DNA of 64,000 nt from Solanum dulcamara (GCF_947179165.1 NC_077248.1:13977256-14041255), one strand, 5' to 3'. Numbered from the stretch's first letter, positions 25,001-35,877 are shown. Made by a program: numbers and translations. Notes: generated by a model not told the origin, from the letters alone.

Positions 25001-28000
25001 CCACGTTGTGGGATTTCACTGGGTTGTTGTTGTTGTTGTTGTATATCAAGTTTTACCCAGTACTGTATTATTTCAGGTTATTAAAGTGGCTGATTTTGGT
25101 GTTGCCAGAGTGAAGGCACAAACTGGTGTCATGACGGCTGAGACAGGGACTTATAGATGGATGGCCCCTGAGGTATGCTTTGATCATCAACATTAATATC
25201 AACAGTATATTTGGTCTTACAACTACCTAAGCTAGCAGTGAATAATTGGTCTTACAACTACCTAAGCTAGCAGTGAACCTTGAGTAAGGAGTGAGCTGTG
25301 AGAGGGTATATTTCGTTGCAGATCTTAAGTTTAAAGTGTGCATATTAGAGCTGACACCCAAAGAGGGTGATGTTATAAGAGGAAAGACATAAAGAAAAGG
25401 AGGGGAAGAGAGGAACTATTGGTTTGCACAGTTGGTCATCATAATTGGTTGAAATATCGATGTGTGCTGGCTTATGACCGAACACCTATAATCTAGCTTT
25501 AGGCTGGTATTTGCTTCTAATGGAAAATTCAGATTCTTGAGGTAGCAAATTAGACATGTAGTTTCAGCATTAACTGTGGCTTCAGTTGACTCTTATCATT
25601 CAATTTATGAATTTCATGTTTTAGCAGTTTCAGCACTCATACCCATGTAGAATATTCTTCAGTAACTTGTGTGTAATCCAATTTATGCAAGCAACTGTCC
25701 CATTAACCCAGCGACAATCTTTCCTTTAATCTGGTACAGGATTTTTCAATAATGCTCCCCCATTAAGTTCTGGTACGTACATAGTTTGTCATCCTTGATG
25801 AAATCAAGCGAGGTTCCACAGCCTATAGACCAACTATAGAAGGTTTTCTTTCATTTTCTTCAGGTCTTTGTTAAGTGTCTTTGCTGTATGTGCATAAGCG
25901 TTTTGTTCGAGTAAGCCAAAAGTTGGGTCAATACCAAAAACCCGACATGCCATCAATTTGAGAAGTAGACCAAATACCATGTATTTTTCCCAAAAGAATA
26001 CGAACAACATATTTTGGTGGGTTATAGGGTCAGTTAAACTACTTCTGTCAACCTGTAGACTTTTATGCAGAATAGCTCTCTTTTTAATAACCGTGGTGTT
26101 CAGACCAACTTGTGCACCTCCTTTAATTTTACGGGTACCTGCTAACTCTCACCAACACAGACACCGGGTAATGCAAAATAGCTCTTTTCAAAGAATCTCC
26201 ATACTTAAATTGGTGTAGGTTTATTCTCTAGAGCTCTTTATCTTTGCATAAACAGATGGGAAAGGATGAATTAGAAGCCTTGTATTGGGAGGTGAGACTT
26301 TCATATCTCAGAGCAGGGACCAACATCCCTGTCTATTTAAGCCCCATTTGGGTACAAAATAAGCTACAACAAGGACAACATACCCATCGTAATCCCACAA
26401 GTGGGGTCAGTGAAAGGTGTTGTTTCCTTTAGACCCTCAGTACCAGGAAAGCATATCAAAATAAGTAAGAAAATAAAATAAAATAGTGAAGAAACCATAT
26501 AGAAAATAATGAAGAAAATAACAATTGCAACTACAAATAGTACGATAACCGAAGTAGAGAAAATAATAGGTAATAATAAAATCGAAGAATAAAGTAGTAG
26601 GAGAGTACTAATAATAATACTGATAAAGGAAACTCGACTATGCTCGACTAACTACTAACCTTCTTCCCTAATCACCGACCTCCATATCCTCCTATCTAAG
26701 ACTGTGTCCTCGGTAAGCTGCATATGTGTCATGTATATTCATCTCTCCCAATACTTTTTTAGCCTACCTCTACCTTTCCTAAGATCTACCATAGCCAACC
26801 CCTCACACCTTGGGCATCAATGTATCTCCTCTTCACATTTCCAAACCATCTCAGTCTCACAGTCTCTCATCTTGTCCACCACTGAGTCCACTCCCACATT
26901 GTCTCGAATATCTTTGTTCCAACTCCTATCTCTCCTTGTATTGCGCACACATCATCCTCAATTTAGCTACTTTCATTGTGTGGACATGCGAGTTCTTGAC
27001 CAGTCAACACCCCTTCTAACAATCATTGTGTAAAATTTACCTTTTAGGTCTTAGTGGCACATTCTTATCACACAATACACCGGATGCAAGCCTCTACTTC
27101 ATCCGCCCGGTTCTATATGATGAGTAGCATCATCGTCGATCTCCCCATTTCCTTAGATTATTGAACCATGATACTTAAAACTACCTCTCTTGGAGATGAC
27201 TTGTGTATGAATCCTCACCTCTAAATTCTATCTCGCGAGTCACGACACTGAACTTGCACTGCAATGACTTTGTCTTAGTCCTACTCAACTTGAACCTTTA
27301 GACTTTAGTATCTGTCTCCAAACCTCCATCCTATCATTAACTCCGCCGCATGTTTCGTCAAGCAATACTATGTTATCTGCAAATAACATAAACCATGGCA
27401 CCTCCCATTGGATATTTTGCATCACTTCATCCATCACCAAGACAAATAAAAACGGGCCAAGAGCTGATCCTTAGTGCAATCCCATCACGACTGGGAGGTG
27501 CTTTGAGTTTCCTCCCACTATCTTCACCTGGGTTTTGGATCCATTGTACATGCCCTTTATCGTCCTAATGTAAACTATAGGTACACCTCGAACCTCCAAA
27601 CATCTCCATAGAAACTCCCTAGGAAGGGTACCGAAATAGGTTGAGGGCATAAAATTGGAGAGAGAAGATGACTTAACTATTTTCCAAGTCTGAAGATTTG
27701 TTTGCCTTAGTTTAATAGTTACTTTACCTGCATTTGCTTATAACAGATCTTTGTTCTTGAAGGTTATAGAACACAAGCCATATGATCACAAAGCAGATAT
27801 TTTCAGTTTTGGCGTTCTGTTATGGGAATTGATGACTGGAAAGGTATTTATCTGTGGTTATTTGGATATCTAGTTACTTTTTGTTGTTTATTTTATTTGG
27901 TTGTATTTATCTCTTTATTTGACTATCAGCTTCCGTATGAGTACTTGACCCCACTACAAGCTGCCATTGGAGTTGTCCAGAAGGTATGATATATTATCAA

Positions 28001-28800
28001 ATGTGACCATGATAGTTGGATGCATATTACTTGTGCCTACACAAGCATGCAGACACCCCATTAAAGAAAATACATATGTGATTGGTAGTTCTTCTCTAAT
28101 GGATTTCAGGGATTGCGACCAGCTATTCCCAAACATACTCATCCAAAACTTGCTGAGTTACTGGAGAAATGCTGGCAACGAGATCCAACATCAAGGCCTG
28201 ATTTCCCTGAAATAATAGAGACATTGCAGCAAATAGCAAAAGAGGTATGTGCTTTTTTTTTTTACGTACCCAGTCAATCCTATCTTTACTGTTGCTCCGG
28301 TGAAAAATTTAATGTGAATACATACAAAATGAATGATTGATAGATTAGAAAGCATGAATTGATTCACCTAGCGGAAACATACATCTTTTAGTCAAAGTTA
28401 CAATGCATAGAGGTAGGTTGCAGATTTTTTTTTTTTTTGGTTTGCCAAAAATCAAGTTGGCAAAAGGAACGGTCACTTTTCATGAAGTTCAACAGATTTG
28501 ACACCCATAATGTGAGTTAGTAATGAGTGGTTAGCATGAGGGTTCTCCAATCTTCAACATCCAGATTCCAAAATCACTTTCCTTTTTTTCTTTATTGTTA
28601 TAGTTGTGTAGTTGTCATATTGCAGTACTTATTGTTGCTTTGGTTTATATTTCAAAAGTCCTCAACTTCTCCTCATGTGAAGACATGTTAAAACATTAAC
28701 ATTCTATTGTACGGTTCAGGTTGCAGATGAGGAAGATGATCGTCGCAAGGAGAAGCCATCTGGAGGATTCTTTTCAGTCCTCAGGCGTGGACACCACTAA
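16063..28800 (+). CDS. STY46: ACT-domain Ser/Thr/Tyr protein kinase, STY46-like
   Basis: Sixteen exons join into one frame of 564 codons: 16063-16256, 16619-16733, 17145-17218, 17363-17479, 17810-17864, 18371-18481, 19029-19079, 22005-22177, 22258-22365, 23032-23105, 23235-23410, 25077-25172, 27763-27843, 27930-27983, 28110-28244, 28720-28800. All introns are GT-AG. The start MVMEDTESC matches the Arabidopsis STY46 start. An ACT domain spans about residues 168-239 ([16 protein letters not shown]..., [15 protein letters not shown]). The kinase domain begins near 285: glycine loop [12 protein letters not shown] 289-300, VAIK lysine 310, HRDLKAAN 402-409 (Asp404), DFG 422-424, APE 446-448. Family knowledge: STY8/17/46 are cytosolic kinases that phosphorylate chloroplast transit peptides, and the ACT domain is thought to be regulatory. 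Orthology to STY46 rather than STY8/17 is by remembered similarity. Introns 7, 11 and 12 hold transposons, yet no exon or splice site is damaged. Confidence 0.95.
19664..19851 (-). repeat. Copia 3' LTR (element orientation)
   Basis: 188-bp copy of the right LTR, differing by scattered substitutions and small indels. Confidence 0.92.
19852..19862 (-). other. polypurine tract of the Copia element
   Basis: Plus strand CTCCCCCTCAT reads ATGAGGGGGAG in element orientation, directly before the 3' LTR. This is the expected plus-strand primer position. Confidence 0.8.
19857..20160 (-). pseudogene. Copia polyprotein remnant: RT scrap fused to RNase H tail
   Basis: On the minus strand [14 protein letters not shown] (about 20059-20103) is the Copia RT block usually written YGLKQSPRAWF. 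It is followed after a deletion by the polyprotein C-terminus: HIDCQF, then [22 protein letters not shown] (about 19880-19945), matching the usual LTK..GP.I.YICNKLG.YD ending. Catalytic YVDD and integrase are absent. Confidence 0.8.
20462..20686. repeat. 49-bp tandem repeat in the Copia leader
   Basis: Units start at 20462, 20511, 20560, 20609 and 20657 (last one partial). Core GAAAAGATGGCACGGTRCTA is followed by CACAAATTAAATATGAAAAA. Units three and four are nearly identical, the outer ones diverged, pointing to recent local expansion. It lies in the untranslated 5' part of the element. Confidence 0.88.
20913..20924 (-). other. Copia primer binding site (tRNA-Met)
   Basis: GCTCTGATACCA on the plus strand is TGGTATCAGAGC in element orientation, complementary to the 3' end of initiator methionine tRNA, starting right at the LTR edge. 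Confidence 0.88.
20925..21107 (-). repeat. Copia 5' LTR (element orientation)
   Basis: 183-bp partner of 19664-19851, adjacent to the primer binding site. Confidence 0.92.
21175..21491 (+). mobile_element. TRIM (miniature LTR retrotransposon) in intron 7
   Basis: Terminal repeats 21175-21291 (117 bp) and about 21380-21491 (112 bp) share CATTGGTTGAGGA, TTGTCTCCTTAT-like and AAGCCCAACATCCATTTTCT-like blocks and end in (T)CAACA/TTAACA. After the first repeat, TGGTATTAGCGCCAGA at 21292-21307 is a slightly decayed methionine-tRNA primer site. The second repeat is preceded by a GGGTGC-type purine stretch. ATTAT flanks both ends (21170-21174, 21492-21496). At 317 bp with no coding room this fits a TRIM. 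It lies 67 bp after the Copia element, same strand as the gene. Confidence 0.85.
24703..25041 (+). mobile_element. 5'-truncated LINE tail in intron 11
   Basis: From ATAGGGTAGAAGGCTAGTAC the sequence follows the 3' UTR of the LINE at 4690-5055 almost base for base: GTCTCGTTATTCTTCC, GAGCCGAGGGTCTCTCGGAA, then TAGGAGTAAGGTCTGCGTAC and the (TTG)n tail at about 25022-25041. Only UTR is present, no coding sequence. The tail stops 35 bp before exon 12 (25077). No clear target duplication was found. Confidence 0.88.
26360..27642 (-). mobile_element. antisense 5'-truncated LINE in intron 12
   Basis: Read on the minus strand, the copy starts near 27642 within the RT domain ([18 protein letters not shown] near 27600). 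It continues through [15 protein letters not shown] (about 27440-27485) and [10 protein letters not shown] (about 27350-27385, where FADD has become FADN), then SRTKTK and CKFS residues near 27250-27300. It ends with a tail CTTTCACTGACCCCACTTGT at about 26400-26421 and a degraded TTG run. The frame is broken many times. It is the same clade as 3411-5055 but clearly diverged. Confidence 0.83.
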
Positions 28801-28925
28801 GTAGATACACTTATAGAGAATGTTGATAAAAAGTTATAATCTGATTACACACTTCTAGCTTATTTATCCATTTTGTACAGATTTTTTCCCGATCAATGTT
28901 GTCATTTTCAATAGAATGTTTTTGC
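28801..28925 (+). other. probable 3' UTR of the kinase
   Basis: T-rich sequence after the stop codon with TTTTGTACAG-like upstream elements and the near-consensus poly(A) signal AATAGA at about 28911. The true end is not visible from sequence. Confidence 0.45.
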
Positions 28926-29479
28926 TAATTATTTTGAGATACCCTTCTTTAGGTGGTCATTCTTTCTTTCAGCATTTTCTTCATTGTGTTCAAGAAGCTA
29001 GCCAAGAGAGAAGCTTTTCGGTCATGTGTGGAGCTTGTTGACCTCGAGCGAATTTTACCAGTACTCCTGATTTTCCTTGGTCTAAGATGTTTGTTGATTG
29101 TATAAGAACATTCTGCTTTTTGTATCTTAACAAGCAAATCTTTTCATTCGGTCGTAGGTCTTTTGTTTTCTGTTCTCTCAATGTATTATTGCATCATCAA
29201 AAGGAAAGAGTTCCGTTTCATTTGGTTGGACTATATATGGGCAAAAAGCTTCAATGTAAGTATGGTTTAGGCATATTCATTTTCCATGTACTCTGTTGGT
29301 CTTACCTAGCAATGAGCTTTGTCACTGGCGAGTTGCGGGCATGGTTGAAGAGTGTCTCACCTAAGCACAAGCACTAATGGTATACCATTAGTGGGCCTGC
29401 TGTACCTAAGCACAACCACAAGCACTAGTGGTTTACCATTACCAAAATCACTACTCATTATAGTTTACTAGTGACGAGA
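28926..29479. other. spacer with short palindrome and duplicated segment
   Basis: No convincing gene; a 96-codon open frame at 29087-29377 has no recognised domain. A perfect 22-bp palindrome lies at 29372-29393, and the motif CCTAAGCACAA..GCACTARTGG is repeated at about 29360 and 29396. Confidence 0.4.
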
Positions 29480-29835
29480 AAAGAAAAAGAGAGACTAGAG
29501 GTTGTGACCACAAGGACAACTGGGTTCTTCCAGATTGGAGCAACTCTCAAAGTTCATTATAAAGCACTCTGTGTAATCTAAACTTATTCAAGGCTTTAAA
29601 GGAAATCCTTTGTAACTCAAGTGGATTGAACTAGGCACTACATTAATGATCCGAAGTTCTGAACCATTATAAAAACAACTATGTCAGCAGCTCCCTTTCT
29701 ATTTTTATATTTGTTATATTTGTTTACTCTTCTAATCCACAGGGAAGTCGACTTGCATAAAGCAACAATCGACTGATATATTATCTTAGAAAAATAGATC
29801 AATTCACCCCCTTCTTGAGTTTGCTTCAATTAGAA
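29480..29835 (+). repeat. Copia-type solo LTR remnant (weak)
   Basis: Blocks such as TTTGTAACTCAAGTGGATTG, a splice-like TCTAATCCACAGGGAAGTCG, and the close TCAATTCACCCCCTTCTTGA resemble the 3' part of a common solanaceous Copia LTR. No primer site, partner LTR or target duplication was found. Confidence 0.35.
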
Positions 29836-30108
29836 CAATAACTTATATAATAATGACATCATGAGTCTTTGTATTAAACTTGTAATTGGAAATGTAGAGT
29901 GTGTATGAGTTGGTCAAATTAGCTTATAAATATTTTTGGCTTATTTATGAGTTTGGTAAATACCAAAATACTTATAAGTCAAAAGTTGTAAGTTGATTAT
30001 ATCCAACTTGTGGTTTTATACCTTATAAGTATTTTTGATTTGATGAACCTTTTATGATTTCTGTCCCTACTATCTCTCTATTCTATATTCAAAATTTGTC
30101 TTTTTAGA
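29836..30108. other. AT-rich spacer, possible hAT MITE scraps
   Basis: Runs such as CTTATAAGTATTTTTG recur in both orientations near 29925-30035, as in decayed hAT MITEs, but no terminal repeats could be fixed. Confidence 0.3.
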
Positions 30109-30205
30109 GGCGTTTTTATGACGAACACTAGGGTGAATAAGGACATGTACAATGGAGCCAAAATCCGAATAAAGACATTGTGTCGAGACTTTGAACCCTT
30201 TGCTA
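30109..30205 (+). pseudogene. short LINE reverse transcriptase fragment
   Basis: The reading (N)TRVNKDMYNGAKIRIKTL then CRDFEPFA lines up with [19 protein letters not shown] then [10 protein letters not shown] of the LINE at about 3785-3870. About 100 bp remain, with neither RT core nor tail, so this is an isolated relic. Confidence 0.65.
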
Positions 30206-31640
30206 CTAACTCTCAGTTTGGTCCTACTTTTGGTTTATTTTGTTACTAAAAAGGGAGGAGGAAACTCAGTACCTCAGTTGTGATGGAGTTCCCCTTCTTG
30301 GCTATCTGTGAATAAATGGAGTCGCCACCTAATTTTTACGGAATTAAAAAAATTATCTTTTTTGAAAAGGTATTTATGATAACCTTATTTTGAAAACCAA
30401 AGAATAGTAAGGATTTCGATATTTTTCCGATGAAGGTGTTAGACATTTGGGAAAAATCCGTAGATGCAATTTACTGGCATATTTAAAATATTTTGTGGCA
30501 AAAAAAAGTGTAACTTATTTGTAAAGGGAATTTTGAAAGGACTTGCGTGAAAGAAAATGTTGAGCACATAATTATTTCTATTACTAACAAAGTACTTGTG
30601 AGTAGAATTAAATGAATTGAGTAATAGCACGTCATTTCAATTTCAGTCCATTTTAGCCTAAATAATTTTTAAATAATTTTTTTTTTTTTATTAACTCAAT
30701 TCATTTTAACTTGTTCAAATTCACTTCTCTTCGTTTAACACATGTACTCACAAGTAATTTAGTTATAACTTATAAAAGGATTATCAAAATACTTGATAAC
30801 TCCTCAGTCTTCAGTTGCTTTTTCGAAAATCCACAAATTTAAGAGAAAGCGAATAATTGCTTTGTTCAACTACCAATTATTTTTCTTACTTTTAGCTATT
30901 CCATATTTAAAATCTTTCCTTAATTTTAACTCTAGAACTTTTCAAAATCTCTCCTTATTTTTGTTCTCCATATCTTTTCAGAATCCAAGTATTTATTAAA
31001 AGCTAAATAAATATAAATACAAATTTTATCTAATATGGAATACACCTACGGAGGATAAAAAAAGTTGATTAACATTTCACTTAGAGACATCATGCTTTTA
31101 TAATCGTAAAGAAAAGACACAAACATACTTTTACAATGGTAAAAAATACACTTAGGCAGAATAAATTGATTATTTCACTTTAAATTTATTTTAAGGAAAA
31201 ACTATAGGTTATAACAAACATCAATATACATTTAATATAAATAACTACTGTTTATCTTTTTTATATTATATGAATATAATTAATATTAAATAACAAAATT
31301 AATTATACTTAAATAGTTATTTCTTTTTTATTTTATACGTATTTATACACAATAATTACACCCTATTCAATTTATGTCAGACATGTGAGCTCGATTCCCT
31401 ATTTTTTTCCCCCTCTTCAGTGTTTCTCTCAATATATCCCTATTACAACGTTTTTTTTTTAATTTCCCCCCCATAGTTCCATCCCAATCACGTTTCTCTT
31501 GCACGATTTTAGGCTTGCTTTGTGTGATCCATCCTCATCAACTATCTTCTAAGAAGATTTCATCCTTTTTTTTTTTTTGAAGTTTATGTTTTATCTATTT
31601 TTCTTAGGGGTTTGATTGAAGCATTTCAGTCTCTATTACA
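30206..31640. other. spacer with LTR-like scrap
   Basis: At about 30310-30465 the order GGAGTCGCCACCTAATTTTT, GAAGGTGTTAGACATTTGGG resembles part of a solanaceous LTR. No second copy or PBS was seen. From about 30660 the DNA is AT-rich with no gene recognised; the open stretch 30793-30999 has no domain. Confidence 0.35.
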
Positions 31641-33684
31641 ATGACGGAAATTACTTCTCTAAAGAGGGTTACAAGAGGTACATTTATTTGATGAATCGTT
31701 GGACTAACTAACTTCGTTTGATTTGTGTATTACTCAAGAGCAAGCCAAATTTCAGGCTCTCGTGCTGCATTGAAGAATCAAAGAAGAACAAAGAAGATTA
31801 ATGATTCTATACCTTTAAATCTACTTCATGAAACTAAATCGGCAAAATCCGTAAAAAGGAAAGAAGGTTCAAAACCTTTAAACATGAAATTTAATCTTGA
31901 AAAGAGAAGAAAAGTCAACCATGTTGATTCCGGCCGGACTGAAAAAGAAGTAGCACAGCAAAAACAGGAGGATGAAGAGATTTAGGTTTATATGCTTTTA
32001 AATTTGATTTTTTCTATAGATAGTCAAATATTTCATGCATATGAACACTTTACTTTATTTGTATATGTGACATCTGAGTACAAATATATTTGAGTACACA
32101 TTTGGATAATCACAGTGTGCTATGCATCTTATTTTTTTGGGTTGTGTAATGTATCAAATTTTTATTTAACATCAGGGTGTATTCATATGTAAAAGTTAAA
32201 GGTGTATTCATAAGGTTAATATATTTAAATTGTGGGATTATCTAATGTATCAATTTTTTGTTTAATATATTTAAATTGTGGGGTTATCTAATGTATCAAT
32301 TTTTTGTTTTACAATAGGGGTATTCATATGTATCTATATAGGTGTATTCATAAGATTATAGTGTATCTAAACTCATAAACTTTACCTTGTTATTAATACT
32401 TTAAGTTCTATATGTATCTCTGATATATTAATACATTAAGCTATTCATTTGAGATAAAAAGTATTCATATTACGTTTTGTTTTCCTATTTTTTGGCTTGC
32501 CCAATATATTAAATTTTTGTTTAACAACTGATATATTTTACCTTGTGTGATATATTAGTACATTAGGTTCTATATGTATATACTTGATACATTAATACAA
32601 TAAGCTATATAAATACTTGTATTCATTTGAGGTTAAAGTATTCATATGTTATTATAGTTTGAATACAATTGGACAATATTGTGTTATGTTCTATTTTTCC
32701 TTTTTGTTGGGTTGTCCAATTTATCAAAATTTTGTTTTAATATCAGGGGTATTCATATGTACATTGTATTGTTGTATTTCTTAAGGGTAATGTATTTAAA
32801 TTGTCGCGTTTGTATGCTACCATGTCTAATATATTAAATTTTATAATGGGTTGTTTTCTTCATATTTTAATACATTAAGCTACATAAATACTTGTATCCC
32901 TTTGAAATCAAAGTGTCCTTATAGAACTGTTCAAGTAATACATTTTTCCTTGTGAAGGAAATCAGATTCTATGTGTTGAATCGTTCGGTTGAAGCCCCGC
33001 ATATATAAATGTACGAAAATCATGACATAGTTCATGACTTGAAGGGAAACTTACCCTTGTCCAGGTCAACAAATTCAAGAACACATGTTTTGGTGTATAT
33101 ATTTGTATGCATGAGTGCGGCGTTTAGAATCAAATCTTTAGTTGCTTCATGGTTTGTGAACTGAATGATAGTTCCTCAGATGCGCTGTTGTTTTGTATAA
33201 ATCAGACAACATACTGATTCAATATTCAAGGGTTTGCCATCATATATGATCTAAATTGTGTTGTCGATCCCGATAATTTTTCATTCAACGCAAGAGAACC
33301 AAACAGAATCATTGAACAATATTTTGTAGATAAAAATACTGTAACTAAAAATGCAGAGCTGATCAGGAAGCTTAACAATAAGGTTTGGGGTGATGAGAAC
33401 GATGGTGACGCTATCAAGTTTCCAGTATTGTATTTATAAATACATTTATCTTTTCCAAGGAGAAGAATAGCTTACCCGTATCAAGGAACCATTTTGATTT
33501 GGTTGGGAGCGGTCGATATAACAAATATTGTAACATTGATTCTTGTGTATTAAATAAGATGGATGTCGAGAAGCAGTACTATAGGATTGCCGGTATGGCT
33601 CTTGCTATGCAAGTTTGGCTGTACAAGTGTTGTTCTTCAGTTGACAGAAATATTACCTCAAAAATTTTAGATCGGTATCCCTAG
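31641..33684 (+). pseudogene. MULE-associated DUF1985-type ORF relic
   Basis: An ATG at 31641 (MTEITSLKRVTR) and an open stretch 31725-31985 (lysine-rich, SGSRAALKNQRRTKK) could be the N-terminal exons. A repeat-rich AT stretch (about 32000-32930) follows. Then come separated pieces resembling the DUF1985 region of Ulp1-type MULE proteins: LNCVVDPDNFSFNAREPNR (about 33250), LIRKLNNKVWGDENDGDAIKF (33360-33420), and KQYYRIAGMALAMQVWLYKC then CSSVD (33565-33650), compare the usual K.LYR..GMPLALQVW.YECCS..D. Frames shift between the pieces and a stop follows at 33684. It ends next to the truncated Gypsy element. The Ulp1 protease part is not present. Confidence 0.6.
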
Positions 33685-33794
33685 ATTGCTCAATTGTAGG
33701 ACCGACCAGAGAAACTGACTACATTATGAATACTTAATGAAAGGAATTCTTTTTTGTTCCTAATACAGTTGAAGGTTCACCAACATGCATTCTT

Positions 33795-34000
33795 GATTTC
33801 TTGACCAGAGAAATACTTGGTCTTATAAAACCCTTATCCAACAAATCCTTCAATTGTTCTTTCAACTCCTTAAGTTCTGCCGGAGTCATACGGTAAGGAG
33901 GAATAGAGATAGGTTGGGTATCGAAAAGGAGATCTATGCCAAAGTCAATCTCCTTTTCGGAAGGAATACCGGGTTAATCATCGGGAAACACGTCGGAGAA
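33795..34000 (-). pseudogene. Gypsy RT N-terminal fragment
   Basis: Minus strand reads [17 protein letters not shown] then [12 protein letters not shown], the conserved entry of Gypsy reverse transcriptase, preceded by [19 protein letters not shown] and a stop in FPDD*PG. The homology stops a few residues later. Confidence 0.85.
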
Positions 34001-34004
34001 CTCA

Positions 34005-34313
34005 TTAACTATAGCCTATAGGGACCGACTCAAGAGTAGGAGTTTTGGAATCAATGTCCCTAACTCGCACAATATGATAAATGCACCCTTTGGAAATCAT
34101 TTTTCGAGCCTTAATACATGAGATGAATCGATCCTTAACCACTGAATCATTTCCCTTCCATTCAAGAATAGGCTCATTAGGGAAGTGAAACTTAACCACA
34201 CAAGTTCTACAACATATAGATGCGTAAGCGGCATGTAACCAATCCATACCAAGAATGATGTCGAAATCAGTCATATCAAGTTCAACAAGGTCACATGGAA
34301 TAACTTTGTGCAA
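34005..34313 (-). pseudogene. Gypsy protease C-terminal segment
   Basis: An open stretch with LVELDMTDFDIILGMDWLHA, the standard Gypsy post-protease block (VLDMxDFDVILGMDWL), then KFHFPNEPILEWKG. It is out of frame with the protease N-terminal half at 34349-34717. Confidence 0.85.
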
Positions 34314-34348
34314 GATCCATACGAGACAATTTCTATAAGCTCTCTTGG

Positions 34349-34717
34349 CTAAACCGAACCACCAATAGGAGTATAAACTGAGAAAGGTTCTATTAACACT
34401 TCATGACACACATCAAACCTCATAGCAATGTAAGGAGTAACAAAAAAAAAGTTGGCACCCGGATCAAGCAATGCATATACATCAAAGTTAAAGACTCGTA
34501 ACATACCTGTGACCACATCGAGAGACTCATCAACCTCTTTCCTAGCATGAAGAGCATAGAATCGGTTGTTGAGTTGGCCACCCTTAGGTTGAGCTTGGGC
34601 GCCTTGTTGCACTTGGCCTCCTATAGGACAACCATCTCCACCCTTGTTGGCTACAAGAGGGCACTCTGATAGCTTATGGCCCATCTTTCCACATCCATAG
34701 CAGGCATCCGTTCCCAT
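34349..34717 (-). pseudogene. Gypsy gag zinc knuckle and protease N-terminal half
   Basis: CYGCGKMGHKLSEC is a C-x2-C-x4-H-x4-C knuckle. Then RFYALHARKEVDESLDVVTG leads to the protease site ALLDPGANFFFVTPYIAMRF, where the usual D(S/P)GA is kept but T is replaced by N. One frameshift separates it from gag and another from the downstream segment. Confidence 0.85.
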
Positions 34718-34848
34718 TAAGTACCTTCCTCCATGACGCTACCACACTTTGCACACCTTGAAATAGAAGGGTTACTAACATTTGCACCTCCTTCTCCTTG
34801 AGCTTTAGGGTATGGCACCCTATCCTTAGCAAACTTCTTCCTCGAGCT

Positions 34849-35664
34849 TTAGCCTTGATGAGAGCGTCCACTGCTAACAACGGTCCTAGTATTGGAGAAC
34901 CCACCTTCATACCAGGCCCTCTTAGATTCCCTCATCCTCATTTTCTTAAAATTTTCTCTTTCAATTTGTTCGAAAAAAGTCATGAGCTGAGATATGTCCA
35001 TCTCCTTAACAAGCATAGCGATGCGACATTCCTTAGCAACCAAGTCGGACACCCCCGATATGAATTTACTCATTCGGGCCCGTGGATCGACAACCATTGA
35101 AGGAGCATACTTGGATAGCTTAGTACACTTGAATGCATAGTCCCTCATTCCCATATTGCCTTGTCGAAGATTTATGAACTCCAACACTTTAACCTTCCTT
35201 AACTCAAGAGGAAAAAAGTGATCAAGGAAAGCATATTTGAAAGCTTTCCATTCGACAGGACCTTCATTCACCCTTTCCAACTTCCATTGAGTGTACCATA
35301 GTTGAGCAACACCTTTGAGTTGGTAAGCTACCAACTCTGTTTTTTCTTCCGAATTCACCCTCATAATACTCACTATCTTGTAGACCTCATCAATGAATTC
35401 TTGAGGATCCTCATCAACCTTTGAGTAATGAAATTCCGGAGGATTTATTCGTGCAAAGTCCCTTACTCTTGAGGCTGGAGTAGGAACATTAGGAGGAGCC
35501 ACGACACCTTGGTTGGTCACTACTCTGGCTAGCATAGTGATAGCGGTTCGGAACTCCACATTAGTTACTTGGTCAGATAGAGGACCATTGTCTTGAGGAG
35601 CCGGGGGAGCTTGGGCTTCATTAACATTCTCTCCCCTTGAAAATGGTGGTCTTCTTGGAGCCAT
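34849..35664 (-). pseudogene. Gypsy gag domain
   Basis: Starting at the ATG 35664-35662 ([18 protein letters not shown]), 271 residues stay open. They include the Retrotrans_gag core: [59 protein letters not shown] and [20 protein letters not shown]. Gag forms the cytoplasmic virus-like particle of the retrotransposon. The frame ends early at 34849 and the true continuation lies one frame over. The in-frame stretch before the ATG is leader sequence. Confidence 0.88.
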
Positions 35665-35865
35665 TTTTCTGAAAATCGCAAAGAGACTATTAGGGAAAAG
35701 TAGTCTTAACGTAAACTCTATAGCACGACATGGATCATGAAAGAAGTGAGAATTTCTAAACACCTCATAGCCTCCTATTCATAAATGTGGAGTGGTTCAC
35801 ACCCATGAATAAGACTCTACTTGACGCGGCATGTTGGACACCCTAGGATACTTGGAAAATCTTGT

Positions 35866-35877
35866 GCTCTGATACCA
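35866..35877 (-). other. Gypsy primer binding site (tRNA-Met)
   Basis: GCTCTGATACCA on the plus strand, four bases from the LTR edge at 35882, giving TGGTATCAGAGC in element orientation. Confidence 0.87.

Noticed and set aside
26704..27033. 109-codon plus-strand open frame in kinase intron 12
   Set aside because: It is the antisense shadow of the minus-strand LINE coding region.
29087..29377. 96-codon open frame after the kinase as a separate gene
   Set aside because: No domain, no promoter context, ends in the palindromic region. More likely transcribed 3' flank or spacer.
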